DNA of 64,000 nucleotides from Ficedula albicollis (Eukaryota; Chordata; Aves; Passeriformes; Muscicapidae): NCBI RefSeq assembly GCF_000247815.1, contig NC_021686.1, positions 4,344,060 to 4,408,059 on the forward strand. The letters run 5' to 3'. Position numbers and translations under genes: made by a program. Positions 38,601-52,765 of this stretch are shown here, piece after piece. The notes under the pieces were generated by a model. The model was not told where the DNA came from. It worked only from the letters and a program-made list of their open reading frames with translations, and ran no database searches. Numbering within the stretch: the first letter of the stretch is position 1; every line of letters starts with the position of its first letter.

Positions 38601-39230
38601 ACACAGAATGTGGAGGTTTTTTAAAAGCAGTTTCTAGCAGGAAATTCTTTGCTGGTTTCTAGTCTTTGTCTTCATGCTCAGACTTGCAGATTGTCAGCCT
38701 ACACAACTTGCCAGGGAAACCCATCCAGAAAAGGACAGCATCTCCCAAGTGACAGGGAACCAGAGCCTGTGCATCTATGCTCTGGCTCTGCTGATGAAAA
38801 ATATTACAAATGCAGGATGTGGAGGGGTTGAGTCCACAAACCTTCTTGTTCTGCAGCAGGGCTCCATGAAATGAAACAAACTTTGCAATAATTCTACTGA
38901 GAAGTAAATAATAGATACTGTTAAGAAGGGGTATTTCTGTCTCCTAGGCAGAAATCCACCACTGACTCAAAAGCAGCATTGATACTCAGTTGTGGTTTCC
39001 TGGGAAATATTGCCCGGTGAGGAAAAGGAAGAGAATACATCATCATCCCTTCTCAATCGTCTTTAGCTTTATCTTTTATCTTTTATCACAATTATTAATA
39101 GCTACAGGAATTGAAAGACAAGATACTAAAAAACAAAACACCTTCCCAAACAAGTTTGGGGTTTTTTTCAGGAACGTCCAGATAACTTTACAAACTGTTT
39201 TTTGTATATTTGCTACATGCACATAGCTGT
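35654..39230. other. RBFOX1 intron, unique sequence and low-complexity patches
   Basis: Contains a GC-richer patch at about 35690-35930, short T/G runs near 36420 and the A-rich tract at 37046. No exon or transposon recognised. Confidence 0.5.
37046..37160 (+). repeat. A-rich (AAAC)n-like low-complexity tract
   Basis: About 115 bp of A4-8 runs separated by single C, including perfect aaacaaacaaacaaa stretches, ending in a C7 run. It is the main purine-rich low-complexity tract on the + strand; the other long tracts are pyrimidine. Confidence 0.88.
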
Positions 39231-39233
39231 TTC

Positions 39234-39767
<534 letters not shown>

Positions 39768-42700
39768 CCTTGGAACTTGAAAATTGTTGCTTTCTGTGAG
39801 AAAAGTGTGGTAAGTTTATCCTCCAAAGAGTGATTTTGGGCATGTTGTTATCTATGCAGTTGTCAGTGGAGTTTTCACCTAATCTCAGCATGGCATTTCT
39901 CACGGAGGGTCCCAGCAATGTGAGCCTGGCTCTGTGCCACCCTGGGCAGATGGCAGGGCAGGGAGCCAGGCAGGGACACCGAGGGCAGGGGACTTTTTCA
40001 GCAGCCTCGTGTCAAGTAAGTGTGGGAGCCTTGGGCCAGGTGCAGTGTGCCTGAACACACCTCAGCCCTTCTCCCCTCATTTCACAGTGACAAAGTTCTG
40101 CTTTGGAGGTGTCCAGAATGGCCTCAGATTCTCTCCTCAGTCACTGGCAGGCCTGGAGAAACCTTCATAGCTCAGCAAAATAGCAGGTTAATTCTCTTTC
40201 TTGACTTCCCCCAGTTGAGTTCAGTCAATTTGCACAAGGAAGTTATTTAAATCAGGATAAATAAAATTCCTTTTAAAAGTCAAGTTGTTCTCAAGGTTGA
40301 TTAAAAACTACATAGAGCACTTGAACCCTTTTTTCTTTGCCTTTTTTCTTTTTTTCATTTCTTAGGAATCTGAAATTCAGTATATTGTCCACTGATTTCT
40401 TGACCGAATGGGCATTAATATTTCTTAACTGAGTCTTGGTAAAAGTTTATTTTCCTTACTCTTGTTTAATTGCTGGAGTCAGTTTCTTTAAGGAAAACAT
40501 TTTAAGCCTGTGTAATGTGGAATCATTTGATCATGTGCAAGAGGTGTGTGTTAGTGGTTTAAACAAATTACTGCTATGCTGAGTTCGGTAGAGCAGCCAG
40601 GTGTGGTTGCAGTTTAAATATGTCACTAGTCCTTACAGACACTAAAAGTTTAGTAATAACTGCTTTAAGAATGTGGTCTTTCTGGGGATTGTTTCATGTG
40701 AAAATGAGTAACTTGTGCAATGTTGCTTTTTTAAGAAAAATAGTTTGAAATAATATGTGGGGCTCCATTGCCTATGGCTAAAACTGTGCAATTACCCCAG
40801 CAAGAACTGATAGGGCTTTGAGGTCTCTGTGTGCTGACAGTAAATCCTGGCAGAAAAACCCCAAAACCATCAAAATAGCAAAACTCTGTTTAAAATCTTA
40901 GTGTACGAGCTGTCAGTTTTCTTCATGAAGAGGCACATACATAAAAGTTGCTTTTTTTTTCCCCTTGATCTCCTCCCCTTGCATGGGAGTCTGATCCATC
41001 CTTGGGCACTTGACTTGAAAACTGGGCAAACGAGAGTGGAGCCGTGTGATTGATGGCTGTTCAGTGCAAAGCATGGACTGTGCCTGAAGAAAAGCTTTTA
41101 AAGTAATTGTATTACTTCCCCTTTTGCATGCAACTTGCATTAGCAAGAGAATGGTTTGTTTCCTTCAGCCCATCCCTCTATCACTTGGCATCTCTTCCCA
41201 GCTTTAGGGTATCTTAGCACAGTAAAATTTGAGAAAAGAAAGGAAAGTAGTATTTTAGTGTTCTGGTTATTTATTGAAGAGGTTTGGTGACACTATGGCA
41301 CATCTTACATTACACTGAATTTCATTGTACAATTTGTTTACAGAAAATTGGATTCTTTGAGCGATTCTGCTCTAGCAGTTACTAAAAGAGCTGAATCAGT
41401 TCCTTTCATAATCTTAAAAGAAAGGGTATGAATGCAGAATAAACTCCAGATAAGAGATGTGATTTTAATGTAGCTCAACTGTTTTTTCCCATGAAACACA
41501 TAGTCTAGAAAGGGCTTCTGTAATTTTTGTCTGACCTTAGACCTCTAATACCTCTGTAGAGTCCATGTGTTTTGTTCCAGCAGCCCCACTGGATTATATA
41601 CAATAATATATATTTTTTCTTTTTTATCAGAGTGCTGGAAATGATGCAATAAACATATGCTTAGTACATGTTTCCTGGTGTCTGCATTGTGTGCAGACTT
41701 GTGGACGAAAAATATGCACTTGAATGAAGCTTGGTGTGATCATATTATTATATTTTTTACGATAAAATAAATATAAATAAAAGTAACTGGGAAAAACCCC
41801 ACAAGAATATATTTTTGTTATATGGGATTTCTGTTAGAGGTTGACTAAATTGATGAAATTACTGTTAGAAATTTGTTAGTGTTGTGCCAGCATCTACTTT
41901 GACATGTGCCCATATAATCAGACATCTTGTTGTCTGGTGTGCATCAATTTGGTTTTTTCAAGCCATAAAGTACATTATTGTCACTGAGGGAGGTGCCATA
42001 ACCCTGTGTAACACTGGAAGTGCCATCACACTGCATTGAACATGGTTATATGGTTATATCAACCTGGGTGGTGTTTTGCCTGTGATTTACTGCCAGGATA
42101 TGTGTCTGGAGACACATCCTTTCTTCTTCCACCAGGGAGAAAAATAAAAGAAAAACTGAAACAAAACACAATTTATTTAGGTACAGCTGAGAACTGGTCT
42201 TAGATGGCATGAGCATGCCCCAGTTGAGTTTTACATCATCATGTACCTTATAGTTCTAAAATTGTGTTACATGGGATAATGCTGGATTGTTTTAATGAGT
42301 CAAAAGGCTGTTGGTAGTGCAGAAACCTTTTGGGGTTCCATAACTCACTGCTACACTCAATTAATTCCCCAAAGGGGATCCCATTCTCTTTGTACCTGAG
42401 TTCCAAACTTTGGGTTGGTTTCCTGAGGGTTAAAAGTTGTTCTTTTTAACACAGAAAAAGTGTTTGTGTTGACAGGCTTCCTAATATAGACTGTGTAGGT
42501 GATCTGTTTTAAGAAACAGGATGTATTATTCTGGGAGAAAGAAACCCACTTGTTCTCCAACACGTGGGTGCAGGTAGAGCTGCTAAGCTGGTAAGAATTC
42601 CTCCCCCCAGAATTCAATTCTTTTTCATTGCATGAAATAGTGTTGAAAGGGATTTAGTAACTGTCAGCAAATGTTTTAAACAGTTGGGCATTTATTTTGT

Positions 42701-43314
42701 TGCAAAGATTCACTGTGCTGTGTCTTTCTCGCTTTCTTTTTTCTTTGGTGACTCTTGCCACAGGAGGAATTTAGCCTTCCCTTCTGACACAGCACAGAAG
42801 TTCAGGTGCTTCTGGCATCATGAAGTGCACAAAGCCAGTGTGGTATTGAGGACAGAGGTGTGAGGATCTCTCCTGGCTCTCGGAGCCCCAGAGGAATGGT
42901 GCAGTTCTGCTCCTGGGTGATGCCCAGTCCTGGGGAAGGGAGTGGAGCAGTGCAGTGCCCCTGGGGCTGTGTTTGCAGACTCCTGGCTGAGCTGGCTGCT
43001 CACCCCTTTAACAGACAGGAATGGAACCTCAGCAGGTCACTCTGCCATTATCTTCAGAGCACTGATCACTCTGAAACTCCATCCCTATCCCTGTGCAGAT
43101 CCATGAGGAAGGGCAGGCAGTTTTCCCCTGTCCCTTTTTCTCTCTGTCCCACAGATAGCATGGAAAGCTTTGTTGGGTCAGTGCTGCTGGGTAGCAGCAC
43201 CAGGGATTAGTGTTATCTCTGCAATTGTTGTGGGTGGGCCAGTACTGTATCACAGCCTTTCCAGGGGCTGACTGGCAGGGGAATTCCATCATCCTTCGTA
43301 ATTTAGAGATTTCA

Positions 43315-43344
43315 GCATTTTTGCTATCGGCATTTTTGCTATCA
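43315..43344 (+). repeat. Tandem duplication, 15 bp x2
   Basis: gcatttttgctatcg at 43315 is followed directly by gcatttttgctatca at 43330. Confidence 0.9.
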
Positions 43345-43779
43345 ATATCCAAAGCCCACTGTATTTTTCCTTGGGAGGTGGGAGCACTGAGAGAAGGTAA
43401 ATATAGGAATAGGGAAGTATGAAAACCAGATACACCTCTTTAGGCTTCATTCTGGTCTGGTTTCATACAAAGCATATTGTAAAAAGTCAATTATAATAAC
43501 TTAGAAAAGAGGCAAAAAAGCTTTTTCTATATTCACTGCTTAAAATCTCCTGGCTTCATAGCCAGTTCTCAGAATAGCTTACTACTTCGTTAATATATTT
43601 GACCTAATGACCAAATGTGGCAACTTTATGAATTATGTATCAGTCTCCTGGGTATCAAACTGTGTGCTTTAGTTTTATTAAATCATTTCTGATTTGATTA
43701 TCTTCATTAGATCATGCAGCAAGTTAATTCCTTTTGAATTTATTGTTCAGACTTTACAATTAAAAGATGCAAATCAAAT

Positions 43780-43901
43780 TGTACAGTTCTCCTCCTGTCT
43801 TCGTTATGATATCAGTGAGTTTTACAATTTCAAAACTAATTGTACAGTTCTCCTCCTGTCTTCGTTATGATATCAGTGAGTTTTACAATTCCAAATACAG
43901 T
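43780..43901 (+). repeat. Tandem duplication, 61 bp x2
   Basis: tgtacagttctcctcctgtc starts copies at 43780 and 43841. They are near-identical until the last ten bases (tttcaaaactaa versus ttccaaatacag). Confidence 0.93.
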
Positions 43902-46696
43902 TTTTTATAATCTAAGAATAGAAGATCCATATAATACATGGTTTATCAATTTCTGGACCCTGCACGATCTGTTCAGAAGAAAAAAAATTTCCAGACTGAG
44001 GAACATCAGCAGCAGCAGTGCATGATGGACTTTTCTATATTTCAACTTGCCAATTAGTAATAGAGTGATGGTTTTCTCAGATGCATAAATCACTCTTTCT
44101 TAACAGAAATATGACAGCTTGCCTCCAGTAAGAATATCAGGATCTTTTAAGAAAGCTAAAGTTGGGCTCTTCTGAAGCACAGGGTTTATTTTCAGAATCA
44201 CCTGGGAGGTGATGTCTGAGGGTAGTGAGATACAAGTAGGAAATATCGACAAATACGTGGAGAGGGGAGGCTTTGTGTGCCTTTGATGTTCCCTATGCCC
44301 TGCAGAGCTCAGTTGTCCATGTTATTGTTCAGTCCAAACAATCAGCCTAAATTCTGCAGCTGAACCTGAGGACAAGGTGCATTTCTTACCTTCTCGTAAT
44401 TATTTTGAAGTTCTGGCTGAAGTGCTGTGTCTAAGTCTGTAAGATATAAAGGCTGGAAGATATTAAAAAAAAAGGGGGAGCAATTTTTTTTTTTATGGGT
44501 GACTTGCTATATTTCAGTTTTGGAGCTCATTTAACTTTGTGTATGGAATCATCCAAACTCTCTAATCCAGGATTCTAAATAATTCCTGCATATGCAACAA
44601 TTCTGTCCCCCCCAAAAAAAGCAGAAATTAAATGATAGATGGCCTGTGTTATCATACCAATGCCTGAGGCTTTTCAGTGTGCTACAGCAGAGGGTTTCCC
44701 TTTCCTGAGTGTTTATTTAAAGTAAAATTAATTTGGTCTATTCATAATTTCTTGATTTTGTTAACCAAAAAATATATCAATTGCTTTGCAAGCCTTTGAT
44801 TTCTCTGTATTCCTCGTGCTCTCATCTGTGTGTTACCACAGGGGGTTTCTTTTGTTGGGCTTTTTGTTTTGGTTTAGATTTTTTTGTGAGCATGTGTTCA
44901 GTTGTTAGAGGGTTAATTTCTTAGCCCTTTAGATTGTAGTTTAGATACATTCATGTTACTTGATTGTAATAAAGCCCCATTCTTAGAGGAGAACATTCAG
45001 GTTTTCTTGAAAAGATGGATACATCATTTTCTTTGTATTCCTTCTTAAATACGTTCTATACAGTTGTCTTCAGAAATGTACCTTTACCATTAAGTAATTT
45101 TCTGGTGGTGAAATGATACTTAATCTATAAAAGGATACCTGGTGTTGTTTCTTTTTCATATTTTTGCAGAGAGAAAATTTGATTCTGACCTTTCGATAGA
45201 CGTGTTTATGACTCAATAATAAGTATTACTGAGGAAGGCATTGCTCATGGTCATTTTGAGTCAGATAAAAACCTTGATTTAGGACAAGAGTACAGGATTT
45301 TCTGGGTAATAAAGTAGCTGCTGAGTAAAGAGACAAAATTTGTCACAAACCCTTAAATTAGGCAGGGATAAATGAAGATTTAGAGAGTTTGAGAGTTGTA
45401 ATTTCATTTTAATCTGTGGAGTTGCACTAGTATAAGTGAAATTACTCAAGATTCTTTTCTTGAATTCTCAAGTTTTTCCTGTTTTCTCCTGATTTATCAT
45501 AGATGTACTCTTGGATGCAGATGATAAGTTTTATGCTCCATGTATTATTTTTTTTACTGTGCAGGCTAAAATATTACAATTTCTTCTTCAAAGAAAACAA
45601 TATATTTGAATGAGAACTAATTACCTCTTTTTTTATTCCAAGTGACAAAAGCTAATATATCACACTTAGCCACTATAAGAACTCCATTTCAGTAAACTAA
45701 TTAAACTAATCCTATCTCTACTCATTATTCTCAGTTCTGCTAAATATTTTAACAGCATAGATTTATTTCATTACATAAATTATATCATACTTAAAGAAAA
45801 CAGTTTGCATAATGGTGTATTTGCATTCCCAGGAGTTTATTTTGGGTTTTTGAAATCAGACTTCACATTTCAGTTGAAATAATATTATTTGCCTTATTTA
45901 CGATGGTAATTCTTCTTAATTATTACTAATTATCTAGAGTGATGTATAGCTTTAATTAAATGTAAGTGCTTGGCATTCTTGTTAACTTAGATTAAGCAGT
46001 GACAGTTCTCCTGCATATAGACAATATAATGTTAGAAAGTTGTGATGTTTCCTGCAGTTCAAACCCTGTAATTTCATAACATTTTGGGTGGTCCTTTCAA
46101 TGAACCAATCACAAGGTAAAAAAAAAGTTTGCTTTTTGATTGTTAGTGATTTTGATTGTACTAAATAAAAAGATGATGTGCTTACTGGACATGTCTTAAG
46201 CTATTTAATGAAAATAAAAATGTCAACCTCTATTTTTTTCTACTTAAACTATGAAAGCAGGATATGTTGAATGCTAAGAATTTAAGCAGCAGTGTTGCTG
46301 GGAAGCTGTAAAGGAAAGGTGCATAAGTACCACTTCAGACTAAATTGCTTTCTACTTAAAGACATGTAATGCAATTAAAACAAGAACCTGTAAGCCTCCC
46401 AAATCTCTTAAGTTTAGTTTAGGTCTTGCACTTAATGTACCTGTTGTAGAGCTTTCCAAATGCTAAAGAAAATGCAGATAATAAGTACTGAATCAGAATG
46501 AATTTACAGTGTGTAACTCATGTGAGCTGTATAGAAAATTCATAATTTCCATGTTTTTTTGATAAAACACTTGTATCATAGAGGTAATGGTGCTCCAATT
46601 TTAATGCCTGTTTTTATACTGTTCTCTGAACTTTGAATTCTGTCACTGTTACTGGCTTCTCACAGTGCTGACATGAGGTGAATCACGAGGACTTTA

Positions 46697-46916
46697 GGAA
46701 ATTCACACAGAAAGGGAACTAATTTTGGGTAGTTCTGACCAGGGATTCTGTATCATTTCTTAAAGAATGAGAGATAGACAAAGGGATTCTGTATCATTTC
46801 TTAAAGAATGAGAGGCAGATAGACAAGGGAAATTCACACAGAAAGGGAACTAATTTTGGGTAGTTCTGACCAGGGATTCTGTATCATTTCTTAAAGAATG
46901 AGAGGCAGATAGACAA
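46697..46916 (+). repeat. Nested tandem duplication, 131-bp outer and 41-bp inner period
   Basis: ggaaattcacacagaaaggg occurs at 46697 and 46828 (period 131). Within the first copy the sub-block agggattctgtatcatttct is itself duplicated at 46741 and 46782, and it recurs once at 46872 in the second copy. The second and third sub-blocks share gaggcagatagaca while the first has gagatagaca, which gives an order for the events. Confidence 0.92.
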
Positions 46917-47630
46917 GTGACAGACAATTTGTGAGCTGCTTTATCCCAAATGCTGTGGGTTACAGTCCCTCAGCTCAACACTTCAGGAGAGCACTCCTGC
47001 TCTTGTGCTGGCCAAGTCCAATCTGCCAGCTGGAATTAGCAGAGCTGGAATTCATCTACCAGGTACCAAGCAAACATCAATACAGCTTCCCATGGCACTT
47101 CACCCTGCTTTGCACCTTCACTGCTCCTTGAATGCAGCAGTCTGAATTACTTTCATATTTTACTCATCAATAATCAAAACCCTTGATTCATTGACTCAGT
47201 TTATATATACACACCCTTGTTTTGGTTAGTTTTCAAGTATTTGCCCCTCATCCATTACAAAAGACCTGGTTTTGCTGGTTTTGTTTCCATCATCTGTTCT
47301 GTTCCTTTTCTGACATAGACAAGACAAGTAAATCAGTGTGTGGATCTTTAAATTTGAGTTTTTGTTTATTCGTCTAATCTGCAAAGATGTTACCTACAAA
47401 CAAGCTGTAGATGTGGTTTATAGATTGGCATAATGATGATCTGGTCATGTTTATATGTAGTATGTTAGATATATTGCTAACAGATTTTTGAATGCCAAAA
47501 ACTATTGGAAAGAAAAAAGGAAATCAGGCCCATGGTATGATCTATTTTATCCTTCTCTGATACATCTTTCTCCTTAACAGTTTGAGAATATCAAGTAAAA
47601 TTGTGAAGAAAGATAACTGCTTTGAATAGC

Positions 47631-47781
47631 AGTTCTTAAACTGATTCCAGTTCTTAAACTGTAGTTTAAGCAGTTCTTAAACTGTATGATCCATTCAGTC
47701 TTAGAATCTGGGGAAAAGACTAACTGCACTTTTGAAGAATATCTAGATTCTAATAGTTAAGCCAGATTCTAATAGTTAATA
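47631..47781 (+). repeat. Short dispersed repeats and an 8-bp hairpin
   Basis: agttcttaaactg occurs at 47631, 47649 and 47672. Between them cttaaact-gt-agtttaag (47653-47670) is a perfect inverted repeat. agattctaatagttaa is repeated at 47745 and 47764 (period 19). Confidence 0.85.
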
Positions 47782-48152
47782 GAAGATTATAAAAACTATT
47801 TGTAACATTTTTACTTATTTTCTTAGAGTAGTAGTTCTGATGAAGATGCTCACTAAAAGACAAGTTGTAAGTTACAGAGCTTTTCACCTTCCAGAGTTTA
47901 ATTTGGGCTCCATCAATAGTGATTGAATGCTGGCACTGCTGATGCACACTGACCTGTGTGCAGTCACCTGCTCTTCATCCAAAGGTCCTGGGGATTGGCC
48001 TCAAGGGCTTTTCAGGACACTGCAAAGATTGATTGAGTGGATCTGGAAACCAGACCAGGGAACTCTGTGGGACATTCTGGTCTGGTGAGTCCTAGGAGCT
48101 CACTGATGTGCATGAAAAACCTGGGATACCACTGAGTATTGGCAAAGGCGCA

Positions 48153-48384
48153 GGTGACAGGACAGGGGAACGGCTGGGAACTGTCAGAGGGCAGGGCCAG
48201 GTTAGATTTTAGGGAGAAATCCTGCAGGGGCTGCCCCTGGATTCCTGGAAGTGCCCAAGGCCAGGTTGGACAGGGCTTGGAACAACCTGGGATAGGGGAA
48301 GGTGTCCCTGCCCATGGCAGGGCGTGGGATGGGATGAGCTTTAAGGTCCCTTCCAACCCAAACCAATCTCAGGTGATTCTGTGA
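48153..48384 (+). mobile_element. CR1 LINE 3' fragment, passerine-type, internally deleted
   Basis: Starts at ggtgacaggacaggggaacg and contains ctggaagtgcccaaggccag, ggtgtccctgcccatggcag and ctttaaggtcccttccaacc, ending near gattctgtga. The usual gtgagggtggtgaggc/aggttgcccagagaag segment is missing between about 48210 and 48225, so about 50 bp has been deleted. Sense-oriented with respect to RBFOX1 and inactive. Confidence 0.92.
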
Positions 48385-51300
48385 AGCTGCACATGTTTAG
48401 AAAGTGCCTGGGACATTGTCCCCTGGCTTTCAGAGTTGGTCAGGTGTTCTGGACGTTACTGACTCTGTCTTGCTCATGCACACTGCTGAGCCAAGCTGTC
48501 AGAAGCAGAATTGAAGCTCCTTCTGCTGAAATCAGGACTGGAAGGTACCCAGACCTGGCTAAAAAGGAGGCTGTAGAGCTGGGGGTTAAAAATGCATGAG
48601 CAGATTTGGAGCTGGTAAGGGCTCAGAAGATCAGTAAAAAAGGAAGTTTTTCTGAAGGACTCAGGAGTCTCTGGGTGGATTTGGGAGTACTTTGCTCAGC
48701 TAAGGTGACTGGCAAGTAAGAGGGGTGGTGGGGAAGGCAACCTGCCTTAGCAACACTAGAAAGGGACTTTCTACTGTGGAATATTTGATACGTCTTCCCA
48801 GTATCTTTATTTAATATTTATATATTGTTTTCAGTACATCTTGCATTATGAAACCACATTGCTTAGCATTAGTTATCAGTAAAATAAAATTTCAGTTGCT
48901 AGATACGATAATATCTAAGAAAATTGGTTGTACTCTTTAAAGTGTGCTGTGACTGAGTAAAATATGAGCTGTGCATGCAGCCTCAAGCTTGACTAGCTTG
49001 ACATCAGGATTGTTTCACATGACAGTTGTCTGTAATTACTAATATTTTTCATAGTTTTGTGTATTTCATAAGTCATGTATAAGATCATGTAATAAAGTTG
49101 AGGGCAAATTTATCTGGTAATCTTTTAAATTTCAAATTGCAGTGTTAAAATTTCTTTAAGTACCTTGTACATACATTTATGTATTTCTGTCTATTTTTAC
49201 AGAACTTATCTGTATAATTTTTGTATTTAAAAGTAACTGTGTATATGTGTGTATGTAGTGTAAAATACACATATTTTATAGAGATCTTTACACTAAGCTT
49301 GCTCAGTGATACTCTGTTTGTTTTAATTATTGTGTCAACCTATAAATCATGCTTATAACTAAGTTATTTTGAAAAGCAATGAGATTTTTACCTTTTTTTT
49401 TCTTTCAGGAACATCTCATTTAACAATGACTTTTCATTTTGCATTAGCTTGCATGCTTACATTAATTGGCATGTAAGGAACACCAACTAAACAGACTCAC
49501 ACATATCCTTCCTAAATAATGCAGTGAGCTAAAAGTGTTTGAAAATTTACATGGTTTCATACTAGTAAATGAGATGTATTGTACAACATGTTGCTCATAT
49601 ATAAGCTATGTTTATTTATAAATTTATAATAAATACATTATTGGTCGAAAGATGTGCAGGCAATGTAAATATTTTATGGAAGTGCCAAAAATGTAAAATT
49701 GTTGAAGTGATAAAAATCCCACTGAATTTTTTTGAAAGAGTTGTTAGATCACAAACTCCATGTCAGTTTGGTCTTCAGTTCTAGTAGTATAATATTTTGA
49801 CAAGGGGCAACATTTTATACAGTCCAAAAACCAGATCTTTCACTTTTGTGATTACAGCTCAGTTGAAGTTATTCCCCTTGAGGACCTGACCTCAGGTGCT
49901 AAATCTCCCAATTCTGTCTTTTGTTAGGAGAAGAAGATGATGACAGTATAAGCCCTTGCACTCACAGCAGCAGGTGCACATTTTTGATGAGCTCACACTC
50001 AGGAGACATCTCCATATCCTGTAGTGTTCAGCCAGGACCAGGCAGTACATAGTCCATAGTGAGTAAAGACTCCTACATTACATTAAGCTCTCTCTCCATT
50101 TCTTTCTAGAACTGTGATGGTGGTTTTGGGGGGAGGGTGCAGTATTAGGAAATCTTCCTCATTGATTAATCCAACAAAATGCTTTCTCTTTTTGTCGTGT
50201 TCTTTTATCCTTCTATATGTTCTGACACTTTCATCCCAAAGTGGCCACCTAACAAAGACACCTTTATTCTAATATGCATTGAAGCCTGTTTAAAACTGCA
50301 AAAAGAAAAATATCTAAAGAAATTTCAGTGTATTCATTTAAAAAAAATGTTTTTAATTACTGCTGGCCATGATAATAGAGTTACTTAGAAAGAAAATCAG
50401 CCAAAGTGAGCAAATAGTTCTCCAGACATAACGTATAGGTGTGAACAAAAGCCTAAAAGAATATTCTCCTACTATTTGAGCAGTCTTTGGGTAGTGTAAT
50501 CGCAGACCCTGACAGTAAAATGATAGATATTTGTGTTTATTTCTTATTACTAGCAAAATTCTTAAATTATAGTACTTAAAGGCAGCTCTTACTGAAAAAA
50601 AAACTACTCTGTAACAAACTGGAACATTAAAGAGCTGCTGGTTTTGCATGAACAGGTCATACAGCCTAATTTCAAGCCTAGGTTATTGATCTAGTGGTTT
50701 GTGCTTGACACCCCACATTACTTTGTGTCCAAGGTATTTTTAAATACTATAATATCTCCAAAGCAGCAAAGCCTATGTTATGGATTCTCTATCCCAAACT
50801 CAAGCACAGAACTAATGGGATATCCAAGCCTTACAGGTCCATGTAGTGTCTCCTGTGAACCAGATGGTGCTGCTGGGTGATGACAGATGGACATAAAATG
50901 GAATAGGTGCAGGGACAGGCTGGGAGGGGGGAAAAAACGGGAGCTGATCATGTTGGAAAAGAGCTGAGCATGAGGAGTGAAGCCAAGGGAAATGCTGAGA
51001 AGTGGGAAATGCTCCTCTCTGTAGCTGCTTGGGAGTAGAGGACAGGACGTGGATGGTGTTTTTAGCTAAGGAGGTACGTGCTGGCCATAACAATTTATAG
51101 AGACATGTAAAAGATCCTTTAAATAGTCACATCAGGGAGTTCCTGAAACAGGATTCCAGTTTGAGCATGGGCCAGGGGAGGTCAAACACTTATCAAATTT
51201 TGAGAAGGAATTTCTGCCCTTAAGAAAAATTACATCATGTGGCTTCCTAGCAGGTGACTCAAGTCCCTGACTCAGGAGTTATCTTCCAGCTCTGCTTTCT

Positions 51301-52765
51301 TTCCAAGAAAAGTCAAAGTCACAGATGCTCTGGCATTCTCAACTGCCAAAATCCCTGCAGCTGATAGGATTAACCAGCTAAATTTGTCCGTGAAAAATAA
51401 GAAATCTGTGTTTTTTCAGCAACATTTAGAAATTCACGTTGCTATATCTGGGGATAGTGCTGCTTTTCCTAAACCTTGTGTTTTCTCAGGTTCTGTGTCA
51501 ATTTATGCGATAAAGGAATCATAGTTTGTATGCTATATATAAAAAAAAATGCATGCTGCTCAGAGTTAGCCTATTTCTGGGGAAGGCTTATTGGAAATGC
51601 AGTTCACACAATGTATGATGAGGTGGAAAAAATAACAGAAGTGACCTCAGTGCATGCAGCCCATGTGCTTGCCATGTTTCCATTTTCTTAAGCATTTATA
51701 GGCAATTGAACTCACACAGTGTGCAGCAAATAGGTAGCTTCCACATCTTTCTGTGAATGCTGTCAAATTTGTATATTTTTAAAATTATTAAGAATAAGTA
51801 TAGATAAAGAAAAAACTTACATGTTTTGAAATTATACTAAATGTCACAAATAGTAACTACACTGTGGCTCAAGACAATTCTGGTGCTTGCAGAATCAACG
51901 CCTTAATGACGTGCAAAATTTAATTTCAGAGGTAAAATCTCAGTGAAGGGAAGCCTCAATGCTGCTTTTTTCAGTGGAGTTAAATCTTGTACAGCTGTGT
52001 GTTGACCCTTTAATGCGTCAGTAAAATAATACAGGTTGCAAAGATTAACAGTAGCACAGTACCTGCACTAAAAATGAAACTTTAGGCCAAATAGAGCTCA
52101 TGGTTCTGTGCATGTAGGCATTGCCATTACTGCCATGGGAAATCAATTAGGGTAAGATCCAGCTTCATTCTGCTCCATCTTCAGGGTTCTGAAGTGGAGG
52201 CACCACATCTGCTAATACTCCTTCACTAGAAAGTTTCTAGTGAGTAAGACCTCTGGGACTTTGCATTGTGCAAAATATGTATTTATAAACTTATGAGTTT
52301 GATATTGAGGCTGCCTAAAATTTCTCTTTCATGCCAGATCCTCTCCTAATTTCATTCTACATATAGCTGTCTATAACTGCTGTTAGACTTAGTTAGAACT
52401 GTTGCTATTCTAGCTGCATTAACTTATTCCTTCTTATATATTATCTTTATAGTTTTATTGAGAATTAGTCAGTAAATCTGAAAGAAAGTTGTCCTTTCTA
52501 GGTTAGGTAGCAGTACTTTTATTCCACCTAATTTCATCAGATTTTGACCTTCTATGACAATCATTTAGATAATCATTGTATTTTCCTGCTTTACCTTTTT
52601 TAGCATTTATTTGTGTTAAGCAGTCAGCTAAATAAGCACTTTAAACTTTCACCCAAGTGGCTTAGTGCAGTGCCATACCTTGATGATTGGTATGAACATA
52701 AAGAATTCTATCCATGTTTTCATTATTATATCTGGATATATGGTTTTTTTACAGGTGAGGGGAGG
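48385..52765. other. RBFOX1 intron, unique AT-rich sequence
   Basis: No exon or transposon recognised. A 9-bp perfect inverted repeat with a one-base loop (cactagaaa-g-tttctagtg) lies at 52224-52242. Confidence 0.5.

Larger units (their letters stand above)
39768..48152. other. RBFOX1 intron, mostly unique sequence
   Basis: GC-richer patches at about 39900-40150 and 42840-43200 have open frames but no recognisable protein. The rest is AT-rich, holding the duplications at 43315, 43780, 46697 and 47631. No exon or RNA gene recognised. Confidence 0.5.

Noticed and set aside
42840..43200. 116-aa frame in a GC-richer patch
   Set aside because: No recognisable protein and the opposite strand is equally open, so base composition explains it.
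46697..46916. Repeat-spacer arrangement resembling a CRISPR array
   Set aside because: Direct nested duplications without regular unique spacers, in a vertebrate nuclear genome.
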